Part shown: positions 10,743 to 24,501 of the stretch, piece by piece
How the letters are laid out: every line of letters starts with the position of its first letter
Position numbering within the stretch: position 1 is the stretch's first letter
Origin: Numida meleagris
Lineage: Eukaryota; Chordata; Aves; Galliformes; Numididae
Reading direction: 5' to 3'
DNA: 64,000 bases
Assembly (NCBI RefSeq): GCF_002078875.1
Contig: NC_034412.1
Span: 76,959,458-77,023,457 of the forward strand
Notes under the pieces: model-generated
Seen by the model: only the letters and a program-made list of their open reading frames with translations
Databases searched by the model: none
What the model was told of the DNA's origin: nothing
Position numbers and translations under genes: made by a program

Positions 10743-13700
10743 AACTTTAATGTAATAAATCCTGACAACTGAGATGTAGAATAGAATTTTAACATCACTT
10801 ATATCTGAAACACTAACACTCACCATAACATAAATATTATGACAGTGTATTTGCCTATTACACACTATTATAGTCTCAGCAAACTGAATGTTTAACATTT
10901 TTGTTTTGAACTATATCTGTTTCCCCACAGTCACTCTCCTTTCCTGAAAAATACTGACAAGCTTAGCAAGAAATGGGAGTAAATGATAGGTATCAATACT
11001 TAGAAATGATTATATTATTATGATAAATACGTCGATGCAGGAATCACTGTTGTTAACAATGAGGTAAATGGAAACAGGAGGTTCTGACAATTTGTGCTTT
11101 ATCAGTCTCTGTAGGATCTTTTCTTATACCTGGTTTGAATGATAAAAGTGAGAGGTGTTTTCTTTCTTCTTTGAAGATTTAACTGCTTTTACATGGAATA
11201 ATGTGAGTTTTCAAAATACTGTAAAAATAAAAATACAAAAAATTCTCATTTCACAGACAATGAAAAAGAGATACAAAGGTTAAAAATGAAATACACAAAC
11301 TCAGATAGGTAGAAATGGGGCTGGGAGGGAAGAAAACTGGTTATTTGAGCACAGTATCACGCTCCTTAAGGTAACGCTGCTGAGATGCTTTAGGGAGCTC
11401 AAGGAAAGCTTTGCCTTGCAGTAATTAGGATGAAATGCATTTTTTTCTGTACCAGTGGTCATTGATAAAGGACAGTGAATGCAAACAACATAAAAGGTAG
11501 CTTTTAACATTTCAGGGGGGGCGTCTTCTTGTATTTGTCACTACCACATATCATCTTCTTGAGAACTGTGGCTTGGGCTTAGGAAGTAATATTAATGCTG
11601 CTGTATGCATTTGACCTTCTGCTTTCTGAGTGATTCAAATAAATCATATGCTGAGAGTCTCGGACAGATGTGGTAAATATTAGTCTTGCAGGAGATAGAA
11701 GTATAACACGTGGGAGATGCTGTGATTTCATAAATGCTGTAAATCCATGGTGCAGATGGTGAGATACAAGCAAAGGTAAAAATGTGCACTGAACTGTCAG
11801 AAGCCTTATTGTTCCTGTTTTTTGAAAAGTATTATGTGGAATAGCATATAAAGAACTGGAGACGGAAGTAGTTCATGCCTAGTCACAGAAATCAGCAATA
11901 CCTTGTTCTGATAGTCATATTTATGGGAATGAGGTGTCCCCTGTGACACAGCAGAGAAGCAGCAGCGTTTTGCTCTTTTTCAGTGAAGAAGATTCCAAGG
12001 CACTGACCTGCACCTGTTAGTCAGACTAGCTGCAAAACAGCAGTGTGATTCTGATGGATTTGAGAGGAAAGCTGGTTTTACTTTGCACTAGGATGAAACT
12101 GAGAAATCTGCACATTCTCTGAAAGTATTTATTTGAGTCCAAATCAACAGAATAAAATAAGAAGTAGCATAGAGTTACAAAACTTTGGAAGCAAGGAATT
12201 GAAATGGGATACCTTATACTACATATTGATAACCTGTTTTGTAGTCATTGCTTTCTTTACATTTTGGCTAAAATTTAAATCCAGATTGAAGATGCTTTCA
12301 TTTAATTTTTTTGAACTTTTGTAAAATGTGAAGTTCTTAGCAGAATTAGGAATGTCTTATTCCAATTCATCAGTTTTCTTAGGTCTATTTCTGAAGAAGG
12401 TTGTGGAAGACCTATAATTTTTGCAGAATATGTTTCATTCTAACTGATTTCCTAACATAGAATTATATGAAATCTCACAGAAATTGATTACATGCTACTC
12501 TTTCCCAAGAAATGTGAATATAGTGTTGATGAAAAACAACTCAAACCTAGACTAAGCTAATGATAGCAGCAATGATTGCATATTAGTGTATTCACAGTTT
12601 ATACCACATAGTACAGTCTGAATGTATGCTTTTTTACTGTAGGTTTTCCTGAATATATGCTTTGTTAGTTAAAATATTTTACTTTATTCCTATTGAAATA
12701 TTTAATGCTGAATATATTTCTGTTAAGAAGCTTCTGCAGACTGGGAATTCATATGAGAATACATCAGAGCTTTGAACATTGATCAGATAAAAAATACACT
12801 AGGTTCAAAAAACAAAGAGGAAGACTAACACATCTAGAAACAAATCTGACATCACATATCAATAAATCTGATGTGCCTTATGGATGCTGATGAAGAAAAG
12901 AAGATCCCATGGCTGTGAATTTTTTTTAAGTCTTGTACTCAGCTGATGTATGTAATTGCTGTGTAGTGTACAGATGCAGGGGGAAAATGAAGGCGCTTTG
13001 TTTTACAGTTGCAGAATTGAGGGACAGAGGTAATTTCTAAGGTCAATTCTCAAAGTATTTGAAATAATATTTTCATAATTAAAAAATGTAAGTTAGAAAG
13101 GAACATCAGCTTCCACTGACCAGGTGGGAGCTTTGTATGTATTCATGTTGCTACAAATAAGCTCTCAAAATCACGCATTCCACTACATCAATAGAAAGTT
13201 TTAAATGTTTCAGAATGTTGAAAATCCACCTGAATGCTCATCACATACTTTTAACATATTAGTGAACTACTATACCTTGAGTCCACTGTACAATCATGCC
13301 TACTCCAGGGAGTAGGCCAAGGTTAAAGCACTGGATTATCTTCTCTTCATTATTTTTCTCTTCACTGAAGATGCACTGAACATAAAAAACAAATGCACAT
13401 CCCTTTTTCTTTAGTCTTATGACCAATGTAAAAACAAGCTCTTGACATGACTCTGAAGCTGCAATAGGAATGACGTCAATCTAGTACTGCGAAGTGACCT
13501 AGAGAAAAGCATCACTTCATTCTCACACTGTCCTTTCAATTCAACAGAAAAGAGCATGTAACTGTTTTCATCAACTACTTTCTAAAAAGATTTATGTGAA
13601 TTGAGATGTTTACAGTTCCATAGGTACGATTAGGGATATTTTGGGGTTGATTCATGGAGCAGATTTAGTAAAATGTATTGGCTGGCATTGACTAGTAAGT

Positions 13701-15047
13701 CTGTGTGTGATCAGCTCTGATAACCTTTCCTAAGTCTTTTCATATTTGAAACCTCTTAGCAACAGGCTTATAAGAACCAAGAATAGCCCCAGCTCCTCTG
13801 CCCTCTACCTCTTTCAAAATGTACACTCCTTTGGCTTTGTTTTGTCTAATATAAATGGAGAAAAACATGTACACTGTAAAAAGGAGCAGAAGCCTAACAA
13901 AAGAAAACACTCCAGTGCACACAACTGTCCCCTCAGGGATAGAATAAGAGGAAGAATGAATTGCACATGACAGCTGGCGGGGTTTTGTTTTACTTAATGT
14001 AGTGCAGGCAGATACTGGAAAGGGTGGTACCAAAATCCCAAAGAAATGGAGCCTATCATCTACCTATCAGGTACTTGAGTGGATTTCATATTGCTGTGGC
14101 TGTATTATGCCTGTGGATAGGAGTCAGCATCTACAGTTGCCATTTTCTTATTTAGCTTGCACAAAATGCCATGTAATGGCTGGAAGTCTAAAGATGACAT
14201 TCAGATACTCCCTCTCTCCTCCCCTGCAACTGCACTGTGTGCAAATTGATGAATTGAGAGGATGAATATCTCCAAATCAATCATCTGTAATATTTGAATT
14301 CCTTTTTCATTTTCATTTTAAATTATGAAACATTAAGAAATATGGCTAACTTTAAATACTGGTGATGCAAATCTGAAGAATTTGTTTGCCACTCCTTTAA
14401 GGAGCTGATGGGTTTGGTGACTTTTTTTGCTTCTTTGCTTTCTGCAGGCCAAACAACAAATGAGAGTGGCGGTGGTGGGGAGAAAGCAGAAGCAGATCTT
14501 GATATAGATGGGAGGCAGAGCAAGACCTCAGGCCAGCTGTCATCCTGACTAAAAAGCCTTTACAAGTATTCCTGAGTATTATTTTCATTAATCCATTCTC
14601 CCTCCACTGCCTTTAAAGAAATGAATGACTCCCATCCTCTCATTAATCCATGAAGAAGCTTTGATCCAGTTTTTACAAGTGCAGTTCTTTGTAGAAGAAA
14701 AGAGAAATGTTCTCTTCCTTCCCCACCCCTTCCTCCCCTCCTCTCTTCCTCCCAGAGGAACTTTTTGGCTCTACTGTTAGTCAGAAATAGAATGAAGCCT
14801 GCTGACTGCAAGCTTCTGTTGGACAAATAACGTAGCTTGCTTTAAACATACCAGTACCCACAGCTGAGCCAGGCAAACAGATGGAAAAAGTTTAAAATAA
14901 AGCTGTGTAAGCTCCAATGAGGCAAGAAATATATACTTTTTAAAGTTTTGTTATCTTTCTACAAAAACGGCACCCCAGGGAAGATTCTGTCACTGAATTT
15001 CATAGGCCAGGTGTTCACATGAACAAAGGCAGAAAGAAAGAAAGATG

Positions 15048-15070
15048 TTTTTTTTTTTTTTTTTTTTTTT
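15048..15070. repeat. T23 homopolymer
   Basis: An uninterrupted run of 23 T. No retrotransposed sequence was recognised beside it, so a poly-A tail origin is not supported. Confidence 0.95.
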
Positions 15071-18000
15071 AAAGCGAGATGGGGGGATACCGTTTTCTGT
15101 ATTATGGGAACACTTACACAGAAGAAACCAACAGGGGTCCCAAAATGCAACTTTATAAACAGCTTAAAAGGCTTCTTTATAGTGAGTATTTAAATATTTT
15201 CAAGGTTTGTTTGCACCTTCCATTTCTTCTGTATTTTTTCCCGTCTTAGAAGAATAGTTTTAGTTGCTTCTGAAGTGCTGAAAATTACTTTTAAGGAGAC
15301 TTTTAAATGACAATAGATTTTTTTTTCCCTTCACTTCAGTCTTCTGGGTATGTTTTAGAGAAAGATTTCAAAGTGAAAAAGAGAGCTATGAAACAACAAT
15401 TACTTACAATGATTCATTGTTTTTCATTATGTTGTATTTTGACCTGGTTCTTTAGCTTTATCGTACCTGTGATTCTACTGAACTGTTTTGACTATTGCAA
15501 AAGCATACCACTGAAAAATAGAACTGCTTATCATGCATAAAGTTAAATTATCAGAAACAATCCTGGAATGAGTGAATAATTTATTTGTGTCAAGAGAAAA
15601 GAAAAACAGCTTTTTTTTTTCTTTTTTAATAAATAGGTTTAAATTGAGCAAAACATGGAGGAGACCATTATTGTTAAACCAGTGACTGAGTTTGTATAAT
15701 TTATTAATATTGAATAAGTGAGCAACTTGTGGAATTTGGTTTATGTAATTTACATTTTTCCAAAAATATTCTACTGCAGTATGAACTAGATCTTTGTGAT
15801 ACTGCTGCAAAAAATGATGCTTTTTTAGCCTGATTCTTTATATATAGTGTAAATCTGATTGCTTTACACAAAATTAACAGCAATGGAAATACCACCCCAT
15901 GAAAGGTAATCACAGTTTAGCTAATGGTCTTCTCTTGATAAATATCAAAATTGGCTGTCCACTGTAAACGTAATTATAACTTTCTCCATAGTTATCTTCC
16001 CTAATCTATTAGAATGTATACAGTGGATCGTATGTAAGTACAATTGCATAAGGCCACATTTTCCCAAGAGTAACAGTATTATAGTACTTAAATATTTTGT
16101 TCTGTCTGATCAGTTACAGAACTCTGCAGTATTGGAGCTCTTGAAGCGGTCAGCATGTGTTTCTTTTTTATGGTTCAGTGTTCTCTCTGGTACAAATAAT
16201 AGGTTGACTCTCGTATGGAACAGAATTACAATAGGAGAAAATTAAGAAAACTATTAGGGGATAATGTTCAATGGAGCAGGTACTATAGCTTTGTTTCATT
16301 TGTTTTTACTCCAGTGAGGATTTCTCTGAAAAATATGGAAAAAATGTTTTTTTCTTGACCAACATAAATAAAAATAGTTTTATATTGACTTTTAAATCTT
16401 CTTTTTTAGAGACTTAATAAGTTGAATAGTTGAATAATAAAGCTTTATGTTTTGAATTAAGAAAAAAAAAAACAGCATATTTTTTATCTAGAAACTGAAG
16501 AAACACTGAAGGCTCTTATTTGTCCCAAGAGATTTAAGTCTAATGTTGTTCATGTAGAAAATTCTGAAGCCAGGTTTTAGAAAACAGTTTTAAAACCATA
16601 AAAAAGATTTTTAAAAGTTATCAAATTTCATTACATTTCTATTAGCAAGATATAAAATTTCTGTGCTTGCATGCAATAGTATTAATAATGATTGTAAGCT
16701 TTACTGCATGGATTTAAAATATCTGATTATAATGTGTTACAGAATATATTCCACCTTTAATAAATATTTATTTTATTCTTCCTCTACCACCCTAGCCTTA
16801 CCCTATGTTTTTTCGCAGGTTTGATGTGAGGATGCTGTACAGGCATGTTTAAATCCCATTGTTTGCTTAAACGGAGTGTTAGGCAGTTATTAACTATTTG
16901 CAAGTCTTAAAGTAAACAGAGTAGGAATGTAGTTTTGGGTTTCTCCTTGCAGAGAAAAATACATTTGAATAAACTCTTACATGCCAGAAAGCTAGCTTTA
17001 CTTCAACATAGTCAGAACTGTTTGATGCTGCTTGCTTCACAGGTTAGTTTGGTTTTTAATGAGAGAAGGAAGGAGGTTGCAGTAAGGCACTGGAGATCAG
17101 GGAAGGAGACCCCAGGAAGACGGCATTTCTTTCACACGATGATCTGCTATAAGCTCCCCTTCCAAATACAAAGAACACCCTTCACAGCCACAGTCAGGCT
17201 TGTGGCAATTTATGCAGATAATGATGTGTAAGCAATAGTGCACAGTGTAAATTATATTTGTATTAATGATAAACAAATATAAGAATCATAACACCTTACA
17301 TTACAGTTTTGGACAGGTTTTCAAATACAGGTTAGAGCTGCATAACCCTCTATCTTATGATAGAGAAGACTTTTCTCATTAAATTTCCTGCACCTTGTCT
17401 TTAACTTTTTGAGTTAAAATACTACAGTGTTTGCAACTTTTTCCTCTTAGCAACTCTGCTGCTAAGTATCTATTCAGATTTCAATTTTATCACCTAGCTG
17501 AAGAAGTGGCAAGTTTTAACTGTATGTGCAAGAAGTGAATGTCTTGAATTTCTCACAGGCATTTAATTATACAGTTATTATAGTTACAGTTTTTTTTTTT
17601 TGCTTGTTTGTTTGATATCGTACAAAAATAATACCTATTTCCTTGCCTCTAAGATCTTCTCAGTAAGTCTTCAAAATTTTCCATGTTGATCCAACACAGG
17701 ATTCACATCTGGGAGAGACAGTATCAAGTAAACAGCCATCTACGTTTCTCAGTAAGGGCTGCATTTTGCTGTTTCTTCACAAATGTACATGCAGATTTAT
17801 GGGAAATTCTGGCTCTGTTATACATTTCTAATTACAAAACTCCTCTTTAACTACAATGGGAGTAAGCTAATGCCAGTCTCTTATATGAAATTTGGGAGGT
17901 TCTTGATTCAATGACTAAGTGACATCTGAAAGTATGTATTTATCTACACAAGGGAAAACCTTGCAAACACTGCAGATTTATTTATAGGTGCTTATTTAAA

Positions 18001-18568
18001 AAGTTGGTCTTAATTAAGCAATTTCAAATCAGGAAATAATTTATATTTATTTTTCATTTCTCCTGCCATTAGGAATTGCTAGTGCTTGTGTCTGAAACTA
18101 TCTGTCTCCTAGAATAGCTTGACTCTTACACTGTTTTTAGTGGGAATACAAGTTGCATCACTATGTTTCAAATTGCAGAGGACTTTCGTCCTTACTGAAA
18201 CAATATATGCTATATACCCAGGCAGTCAGTCTTCCAAAATTCTCATGATGTCCAGAGGCTTCTAATGCTTTACTAAATGTATCTGTGTGGAAATAATAAA
18301 AATAGAACATTATATCATATGTCAAATTGGGTTTGGACACAGTCTGAGGCAATTAGGATTACTTCAGTTAACAAAAAGAACACTCATGAAGACGGATGCG
18401 GTATAAGGGTATTAATTTGAAGTGGAGAATATAACTTTATTTTGACATACACTGAATATTAGCTAGACATATCACAGGGAAAAAAAAGTTCTGGAACGAC
18501 AGTACACAGTCTGACTAAGGGTTTGCCTGAAGCGTTGAGCAGCAAATTCCAGAATCTAACATCTGTCC

Positions 18569-18594
18569 AAAAAAAAAAAAAAAAAAAAAAAAAA
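18569..18594. repeat. A26 homopolymer
   Basis: An uninterrupted run of 26 A. No processed pseudogene was recognised upstream. Confidence 0.95.
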
Positions 18595-18939
18595 GACAAG
18601 GTGGATTTATTATTAAGACACTATATGGTTATGTTCCGTTCTTTATTACTTAGTTCTGCTGCTAATGAGCTAAAAAGGAAATAGAGTTATAGAGGGACAG
18701 AAGAATGCTGATTTTCAAGGGCTTGTCCTAGATTATCACTTTCTATTTCCTTCCATCTTTTTTTTCGCTGGGTAACTAGCACTCCTTTGCCTATAAATGT
18801 GCATGCCAAACACGACTCTGCCCTTTTCATATCTTTTTAAACTCCTGCCCAGGAAACCAGAGCAGTCAGAGCCACCCAAATATGTCACCAAGGGACTTGC
18901 CTTCTGAAGATTATCTGTAACACAGTGTGTATGCAATAG

Positions 18940-19484
18940 TGTGCGGCATCTGAGTCACAGACTCAGATGTGAATGATCCAAACCGTTTATTACAGGTTCT
19001 AACATCCCTTATATACATTCACAAGTTTTCTCTTTTAACTTTCCCACCCACCTTTACATGTCAACAAAACATTCCACAAACACTCCTTAACCATGCATGC
19101 AGGCGCTTATCCAATCAGAGCCATGAGTTCTTCCTAGCTACGCACTCTTCCTCCAATCATGGTCGTTATCACGCGGCCATCACACAGCTACTTGACTTTG
19201 CTTTTCTTTTTCTGGAGATGTCCTTGGTTCTCAGCCTTGCCTTCTCATGCTGTTTATCTTGCTCTGCAGCTTCTGCTTTGAGAAGCAAAGCTCTGCCTTT
19301 CGTGTATTCCCACAGTAGTTTTCCATATTGGAACACTGAATAGCTTAGAAATTCATTGAGAAATGGTTTGGCCAGATGATGGCTGAACACATTCTCTTCC
19401 AGGCCATGATCTGTTTGCTCTCTGCAGCATGAACCATTTAGGGGATGTACAAGTTGTAGCTGAGTGTTCAGGCCTTGCTCAACA
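18940..19484 (-). mobile_element. Endogenous retrovirus LTR, antisense, probably solo
   Basis: Read on the minus strand, this looks like a retroviral long terminal repeat with promoter elements in the right order. A TATA-like GTATATAAGGG lies at about 19006-19016, followed about 20 bases later by the polyadenylation signal AATAAA at about 18988-18993. A short U5 then ends GCCGCACA at the edge. A perfect 10-bp inverted repeat with a 3-base loop lies in U5 (18947-18969). The ends can be drawn as TG...CA. I found no clear target duplication and no gag, pol or env sequence on either side, so a solo LTR is likely. The 19169-19390 and 18969-19343 open frames inside it are not recognised proteins. 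The family name is uncertain, and the sequence around TATA and U5 resembles avian retroviral LTRs. Confidence 0.7.
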
Positions 19485-20072
19485 GCCCATCAGACACAGA
19501 GCTTTGGCTGGTGTAATACCCCTGGAGGCAATGTAGCTGTACTCATTCAGACTGATTCAGAACTGGGCCATGTATACCCACTAATTTTAGGTAGAATTAC
19601 AACAGGGAAATATTTGCAGACTATGTAAAGGAGAATGAATGGTTAGGTATTTGCAGTGGGTAAGAGAGGAAGCTTTTTACAGTTTGTTTGTAGAATGTGG
19701 TACCTAAAAGATTTGTCAGTCAAAAAGAGAAGAAAAAATAGGGAAGGAGTGTGAGAAATCAATTCATTTTTCTAGAAGCCACTTGTTCAGTGTGATTTCT
19801 TGTCTACACATAGTTCTTCATCTGTAAGGGCTTTGCATTTTCTTATCTTCTTATTTTAAAAGATAAGTTTATTAAAACCATAAACTCTTTCAGAAATATA
19901 GTTAGAATACATCTATTAAAAAAATAGACTTCAGGTATCTAACTGGTCTTCTTGAGTTCCTTTAGTGAGGCAGTCAATTGACAAGTGGTTTCTGTTGTTT
20001 AATTTATGAGAACAAAAATAACAACATGAGATGAATTATTTCATTATTACTGATTCATTTCATTATGATTAC

Positions 20073-20094
20073 TTCTTTCTTTCTTTCTTTCTTT
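20073..20094. repeat. (TTCT)n microsatellite
   Basis: About five and a half TTCT units. Short and simple, likely length-polymorphic. Confidence 0.9.
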
Positions 20095-20197
20095 ATTTTG
20101 CCACAGGAAAGAAAGAGATAAAAATGCATAACCAATTATCTTACTTCTTACATTCCCAGGTTGTACAGGATAAGATAAAAGTGCATGAGACTAAATT

Positions 20198-20224
20198 NAA
20201 AAAAAAAAAAAAAAAAAAAAAAAA
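20198..20224. repeat. A26 homopolymer with adjoining N
   Basis: One unresolved base followed by 26 A. This is consistent with a sequencing ambiguity at the edge of a homopolymer. A lysine-rich open frame at 20031-20231 is its artefact. Confidence 0.95.
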
Positions 20225-23200
20225 GCTGTAGTCAATTTGTTGCGTGTTATTAATTCAGTCTGGTTGTCCCTCTTGTTGGCCTTTTTTCACCTTTGATTTG
20301 TCTTCCATCCATGCAGCCACATATTCAGCCACCCTGCATAACATCCTAATAATTTCTGTGAGTTATTCCAGAAATACATTTTTTTCTGACACATGCTGCC
20401 TCAGGCTTCTCCTGAAAACATCTTTCTCCGTGTTAGGGTGATCACTTAGTGTCTATCATTCTTTCCTGTCTTTCCAGTCTTTCTCATTGCCTTTTGACTG
20501 TTTTCCACGCAGCTGTTCTCATTGTCTGCTCTTAAATTCACCTCCATTTGGGAAAAAGCTTCAAGTTTGTAATACATCAGTCCATTTCCAGCTCACTGCC
20601 ATCTTTTGTTTGCAACACTGCTTGCAAGAAGCAAGGAATCACATTTGATTCACTCACGTAGTATTTGTCAACTTTTTTTCTTAGAACATTTGTCTGATAG
20701 ATCTTTTCCTCAAGGCAAATGTAAACCCCATGTGTGCAAGATCAGAGGGAAGCAAATGCTATCACAAATTGGAAGAATAATTTGCAGATGGAATGTATTA
20801 ATTATAGAAGGAATTTAGGTTGAGTTGTAAGCATAATTACTGAATATAAAAATCAATTCTTCACACACTTAAGTTCTTCAGAAATGATCTATTAAAAAGT
20901 TCCCTAGAAAACAAAGAGGCAAAGCTTGGCTATCATTAAATTCATGATTAGGCAAAATATATAATGGTTTATTAAAATGCAGTGTGCAGTCATGGGGTAA
21001 AAAATTAATACAATCTCTTCTTCATATGTGAAAACTAAATGTCACAAAAGCTGAAAAGAAACATTATTGCTGCAAACATCCTGAACCACATTTCTGTTCT
21101 TTCAGCAGCAGGGATCACAGCTTTGTGCATTTCAGCAAACATGTGCCAGTGTATTCATAGGAATGGTTAAATCTTACTGTCAGTGCTATCTGTATTCATT
21201 ACAGAGAATATATCTGTATTCTCATGTACAATATAATGTACTGGGACCAAGAAGGACAGGCTGGATAAGTAGCTTTTTTTGTTTACAGTAATTAACCAAA
21301 TGTTTTAAACTGCATCTCAGTGTTAGTGGGGTGGTTGCTTGTAGGAATTCATTTGTGCCACACACTGAACAAACTCTGAGCCTGAACATTAAGGAATCGT
21401 GGAGAAAACTCTGTTCAGTCTTTGCAGTCTTTGTCCAGGAGGAAAAAATGATTCCCTTCGAGAGAACTAAAGGTGGACATGTATTTGCCTTTCACGCAGA
21501 GAGAAAGACAAGGTCTTCAAAAAATACATCCTGTTGCTATGGTTCTGTGCTTTCTGGTTTTTTTCTTGTGTTTTTCCTCTCTGTTTATTTATGATTGCTC
21601 TTTTTAATGTTTTGCATAGTAGAGAATAGGCAAGTATTTCATACAACACAGTCCTTTGTTCTAAGAGCAAATAAATAAGCAAGGCTTCCAGAAGCTGGGA
21701 TAAAAATGGAAAGACGGGGTTTAAATGTCTTGTCCATATTAGTCTGATTAGAGATTGTATCTGAATAAAAAGCTAAGTGCAGTTGGACTTAGCTTTCTCT
21801 GTCAAGCTTTCTCAATAGAGCCTGGACACTGGTACTAAAGATTCCCCATATGGTGAAGTAGGGAAAGCTAGGTTCCTTCAAATCGGATAACAAAAACTCT
21901 GCTCTGTAAGACTGAGCCAAATACATACAGTAAATACTAGGTTACTTCTGAAGTGCTCTCTAAAGTCTTCCATCTGACTTATGACTCCAAGCAGACATTT
22001 CTTTACATTTGACTTCAAGAATCCACTTCTGCAGATAACTGTGAATGCTCCATTTTCTTAAATGTTCTTTTTGTGTAAAGTGTTCCATTGGCTAAAGAAT
22101 TGTACAGGAAGTAGAAGCATTAGGCTGCATTCAATATCTTTTTAGGACATTGTCAAGAATTGGGAGCCTCAGCCCAAGGGGGACTGAAGCTTTGCTGAAG
22201 TTGAGCTACTGCACTGATTAGATTCTTAAATAAAGAAATGGGATGATTTTGTTTTAAAGTGTAATTTATTTGTCCATCTTTCATTAAGCAACAATTTTTT
22301 GAATTCTTCCTTTTGAAACAGAGAAATTGAACCTACCTACAGCTACCCTTTCATCCTTTCCCCTCCCTTTATCTGTCAGTATACTAGTCTGGGGGTTTCA
22401 TTTTTGACAGTTGCCTTGTGCTAATAACAGCGTCAGGAAGGGAGTTAAAATCACAGAGTCGTGGTTGTCATGAATGCTAATGGCAGCAGTATGATGGTTT
22501 CACAGGATGTAGTTATTGTCATGGGATTTGTTTCAACATCCATGGAGGAGCAAAAACATTCTGCATGTTCATTGTTAGCTTTTAAAACTTCTGAAATTCC
22601 TAAAACTTTTATTGGTAGAAATCAACCATGAAATAAAGTACTAACAGAATAAAAGGTGAATGAATTTGTTTTGGGTAAATTAAAGTAAAATAAAGAGCTA
22701 GTTGTGCAAAATGTTGTTTGTAATTAACCCTACATAATTCTTGGTTTGGTAGCTATTGATGCGTTAAGTGTTCTTTTAGGCACGACTGCCTTGTTCCAGC
22801 TTCTGAATTTATGTAAATGCATGAAGAATATTATCTTTGTAGGAACTTTCTCTCATTTTCATTTTTGCCCACAACATAAAGAATAGCCTTTCCACAATTC
22901 CTTTGTTGTTATGATATTCTATCAAATAGAAAAGAAATATTTAATAGGAAGAAAAATTGCCTATAGAAAAAGTGAAATTATTGCAGTCTTTTACAACAAA
23001 TTATAAAACTGAGAGATCATTTCAGGAACAGTCCTGGTGTAATTTGACACACTAAATCATCATGATAGTTCTAGAAATGCCCTGAAGACATACTTACTTA
23101 AAATACTTAAATATAATAGCAACTAAACTGAAATAAAATTAACAGAACTGAGGTCAATATCATAATATTTCCATTTCTCTGAATTATTTACAGAGCAACT

Positions 23201-23422
23201 GCTTCATTTTTCTGCATGAAAGATTTAATTTTAACCACTTCTTAGATAACTATGTTTATTACACAGTTGGATTTTTGGTAGTTTCTGTATACACTCTCTT
23301 AAAAATCAGCAAGATAATTTTAATTTTAGTTCTGCTAACTAAGATTCAGCCTGAACTTAAACAGTGCTTACAAGTACCTAGGCTAGATTCAACAGAACAT
23401 AACATAATGTCTTAAAAATGCT

Positions 23423-23730
23423 ATAGAATCATTGAATCATAGAATCACAAGGTTGGAAAGGACCTACAAGATCATCTAGTCCAGCCGTCCTCCTATCACC
23501 ATTACTACCCAGTAAGCTACTAAATCATATCTTGTACCACCTCATCCAAATGCCTCTTGAACACCGCCAGGGACGGTGACTCCACCACCTCCCTGGGAAG
23601 GCCATTCCAGTGCCTGACCACTCTTAGAGAGAAAAAGGTTTTCCTTATATCTAATCTAAATCTCCCCTGGTGCAACTTGTGGCCATTTCTTCAGCTCCTA
23701 TTTGTTGTCTGGGAGAAGAGTTCGACCCCT
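23423..23730 (-). mobile_element. CR1 LINE, antisense, 3' part (split by an LTR)
   Basis: The copy begins with the reversed octamer tail ATAGAATCATTGAATCATAG and continues as reversed CR1 3' end and distal ORF2 up to TGGGAGAAGAGTTCGACCCC. The sequence then stops matching CR1 for about 770 bases and resumes at about 24502. The two parts fit together as one element, because the antisense consensus continues from CGACCCC into CACCTC...ACAACCTCC. Confidence 0.93.
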
Positions 23731-23733
23731 TCC

Positions 23734-24501
23734 TGTTTCACTCCAGTTTATAGGAGGGAGAGGAGGTTCTTTCAATATATGTATACCCGACGGTGAGATT
23801 AAGACACAATGGGTCAAATGTTAGCCTGACCAGTTTATTACAATTCTTAGTTGCTCAGGGAGATGTGGAAGGGAAGGCAGGCAATAGAAAAGAGATAGGA
23901 AATAAAAGCAAGGAGTCTTTTGTAGAAAGCAAGAGAGAGATAGTCACCACCGTGGGTCCAGCGCTGTTCGTAGTGCCTCTGCTGATCTCAGGAACTCATC
24001 TAATCACTGCAGGGGATGGGAGAAAGCCAGGAAGCTTCGCAGCAAGCAGGCCCCTGGGGGTTCTTTCCTAAGAGGTTTCTTTCTCTTAGGGAATTTCTCT
24101 GTCAAAGCTTTCTTTTCTTTGGGAGTTCTCCAAAGTTCTTAGTTTAGTGGGAACCTTTTATACCCCGTTTCACAGTTTTTTTTTTTCCGTCTTCTTTTCT
24201 CTCTGTTGGTGTGACACACCTGTCCTGACAGATAAGCCAGCAGGGAGTGGTGCCGTCGTTGCCATGCACAAGCATTATCACCTTTTCCAGTGGTTAGCTC
24301 CTTCAAGCCACACCCCCGAAAAAGACTACTTGTCCCCCTTCTGCTTATCTTTACAATCATAAACTGAAGTACCCTGGCATGGTGACACCCACTGCTCACC
24401 CCCTTAGATAATTTGCAGTTGTCAGTTAGAGTCTTATCACCAAAAAGGCCTCATGAAACAAGCTTTGAGGCAAAAGAAAAAAACAGTTCTTGTCTTCCAC
24501 A
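23734..24501 (-). mobile_element. LTR nested inside a CR1, antisense
   Basis: About 768 bases interrupt the reversed CR1. On the minus strand the insert starts TGTGGAAGACAAG, carries a TATA box GGGTATAAAAGG at about 24155-24166, and has AATAAA at about 23838-23843. It ends GGAGTGAAACA, giving plausible TG...CA ends. It therefore has the promoter, polyadenylation signal and terminal dinucleotides of a retroviral LTR with no internal coding sequence, so it is probably a solo LTR. The flanking five bases CTTCC and CCTCC could be a decayed target duplication (one mismatch). It differs in sequence from the LTRs at 18.9 kb and 45.6 kb. The family was not identified. The small open frames inside (23793-24071 and 24147-24362 plus, 24139-24399 minus) are not recognised. 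Confidence 0.75.

Larger units (their letters stand above)
10743..18939. other. Long unique AT-rich region, no gene seen
   Basis: Roughly 8 kb without a recognisable CR1, LTR, mariner or exon. It holds homopolymer runs: T23 at 15048-15070 and A26 at 18569-18594. A perfect CRE palindrome TGACGTCA lies at 13471-13478. Very old, unrecognisable repeat copies may be present. Confidence 0.45.
19485..23422. other. AT-rich DNA, no gene seen
   Basis: No recognisable element except simple repeats: (CTTT)n at 20073-20094 and a 26-A run at 20199-20224 next to a single N at 20198. Short open frames here are not recognisable. Confidence 0.45.

Noticed and set aside
10491..10898. 135-codon minus-strand frame rich in Glu, Gly, Lys and Arg
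   Set aside because: It is the purine complement of the polypyrimidine tract. Low complexity explains the open frame.
18569..18594. A26 run as the tail of a processed pseudogene
   Set aside because: No mRNA-like sequence or target duplication was recognised upstream.
18969..19343. 124-codon plus-strand frame
   Set aside because: It is the antisense of an LTR and has no recognised domain.
20031..20231. Lysine-ending 66-codon frame
   Set aside because: It runs into an A26 homopolymer beside an N.
18940..24501. A full-length retrovirus between the LTRs at 18.9 and 23.7 kb
   Set aside because: The two LTRs are different in sequence, and the DNA between them has no gag, pol or env-like frame.
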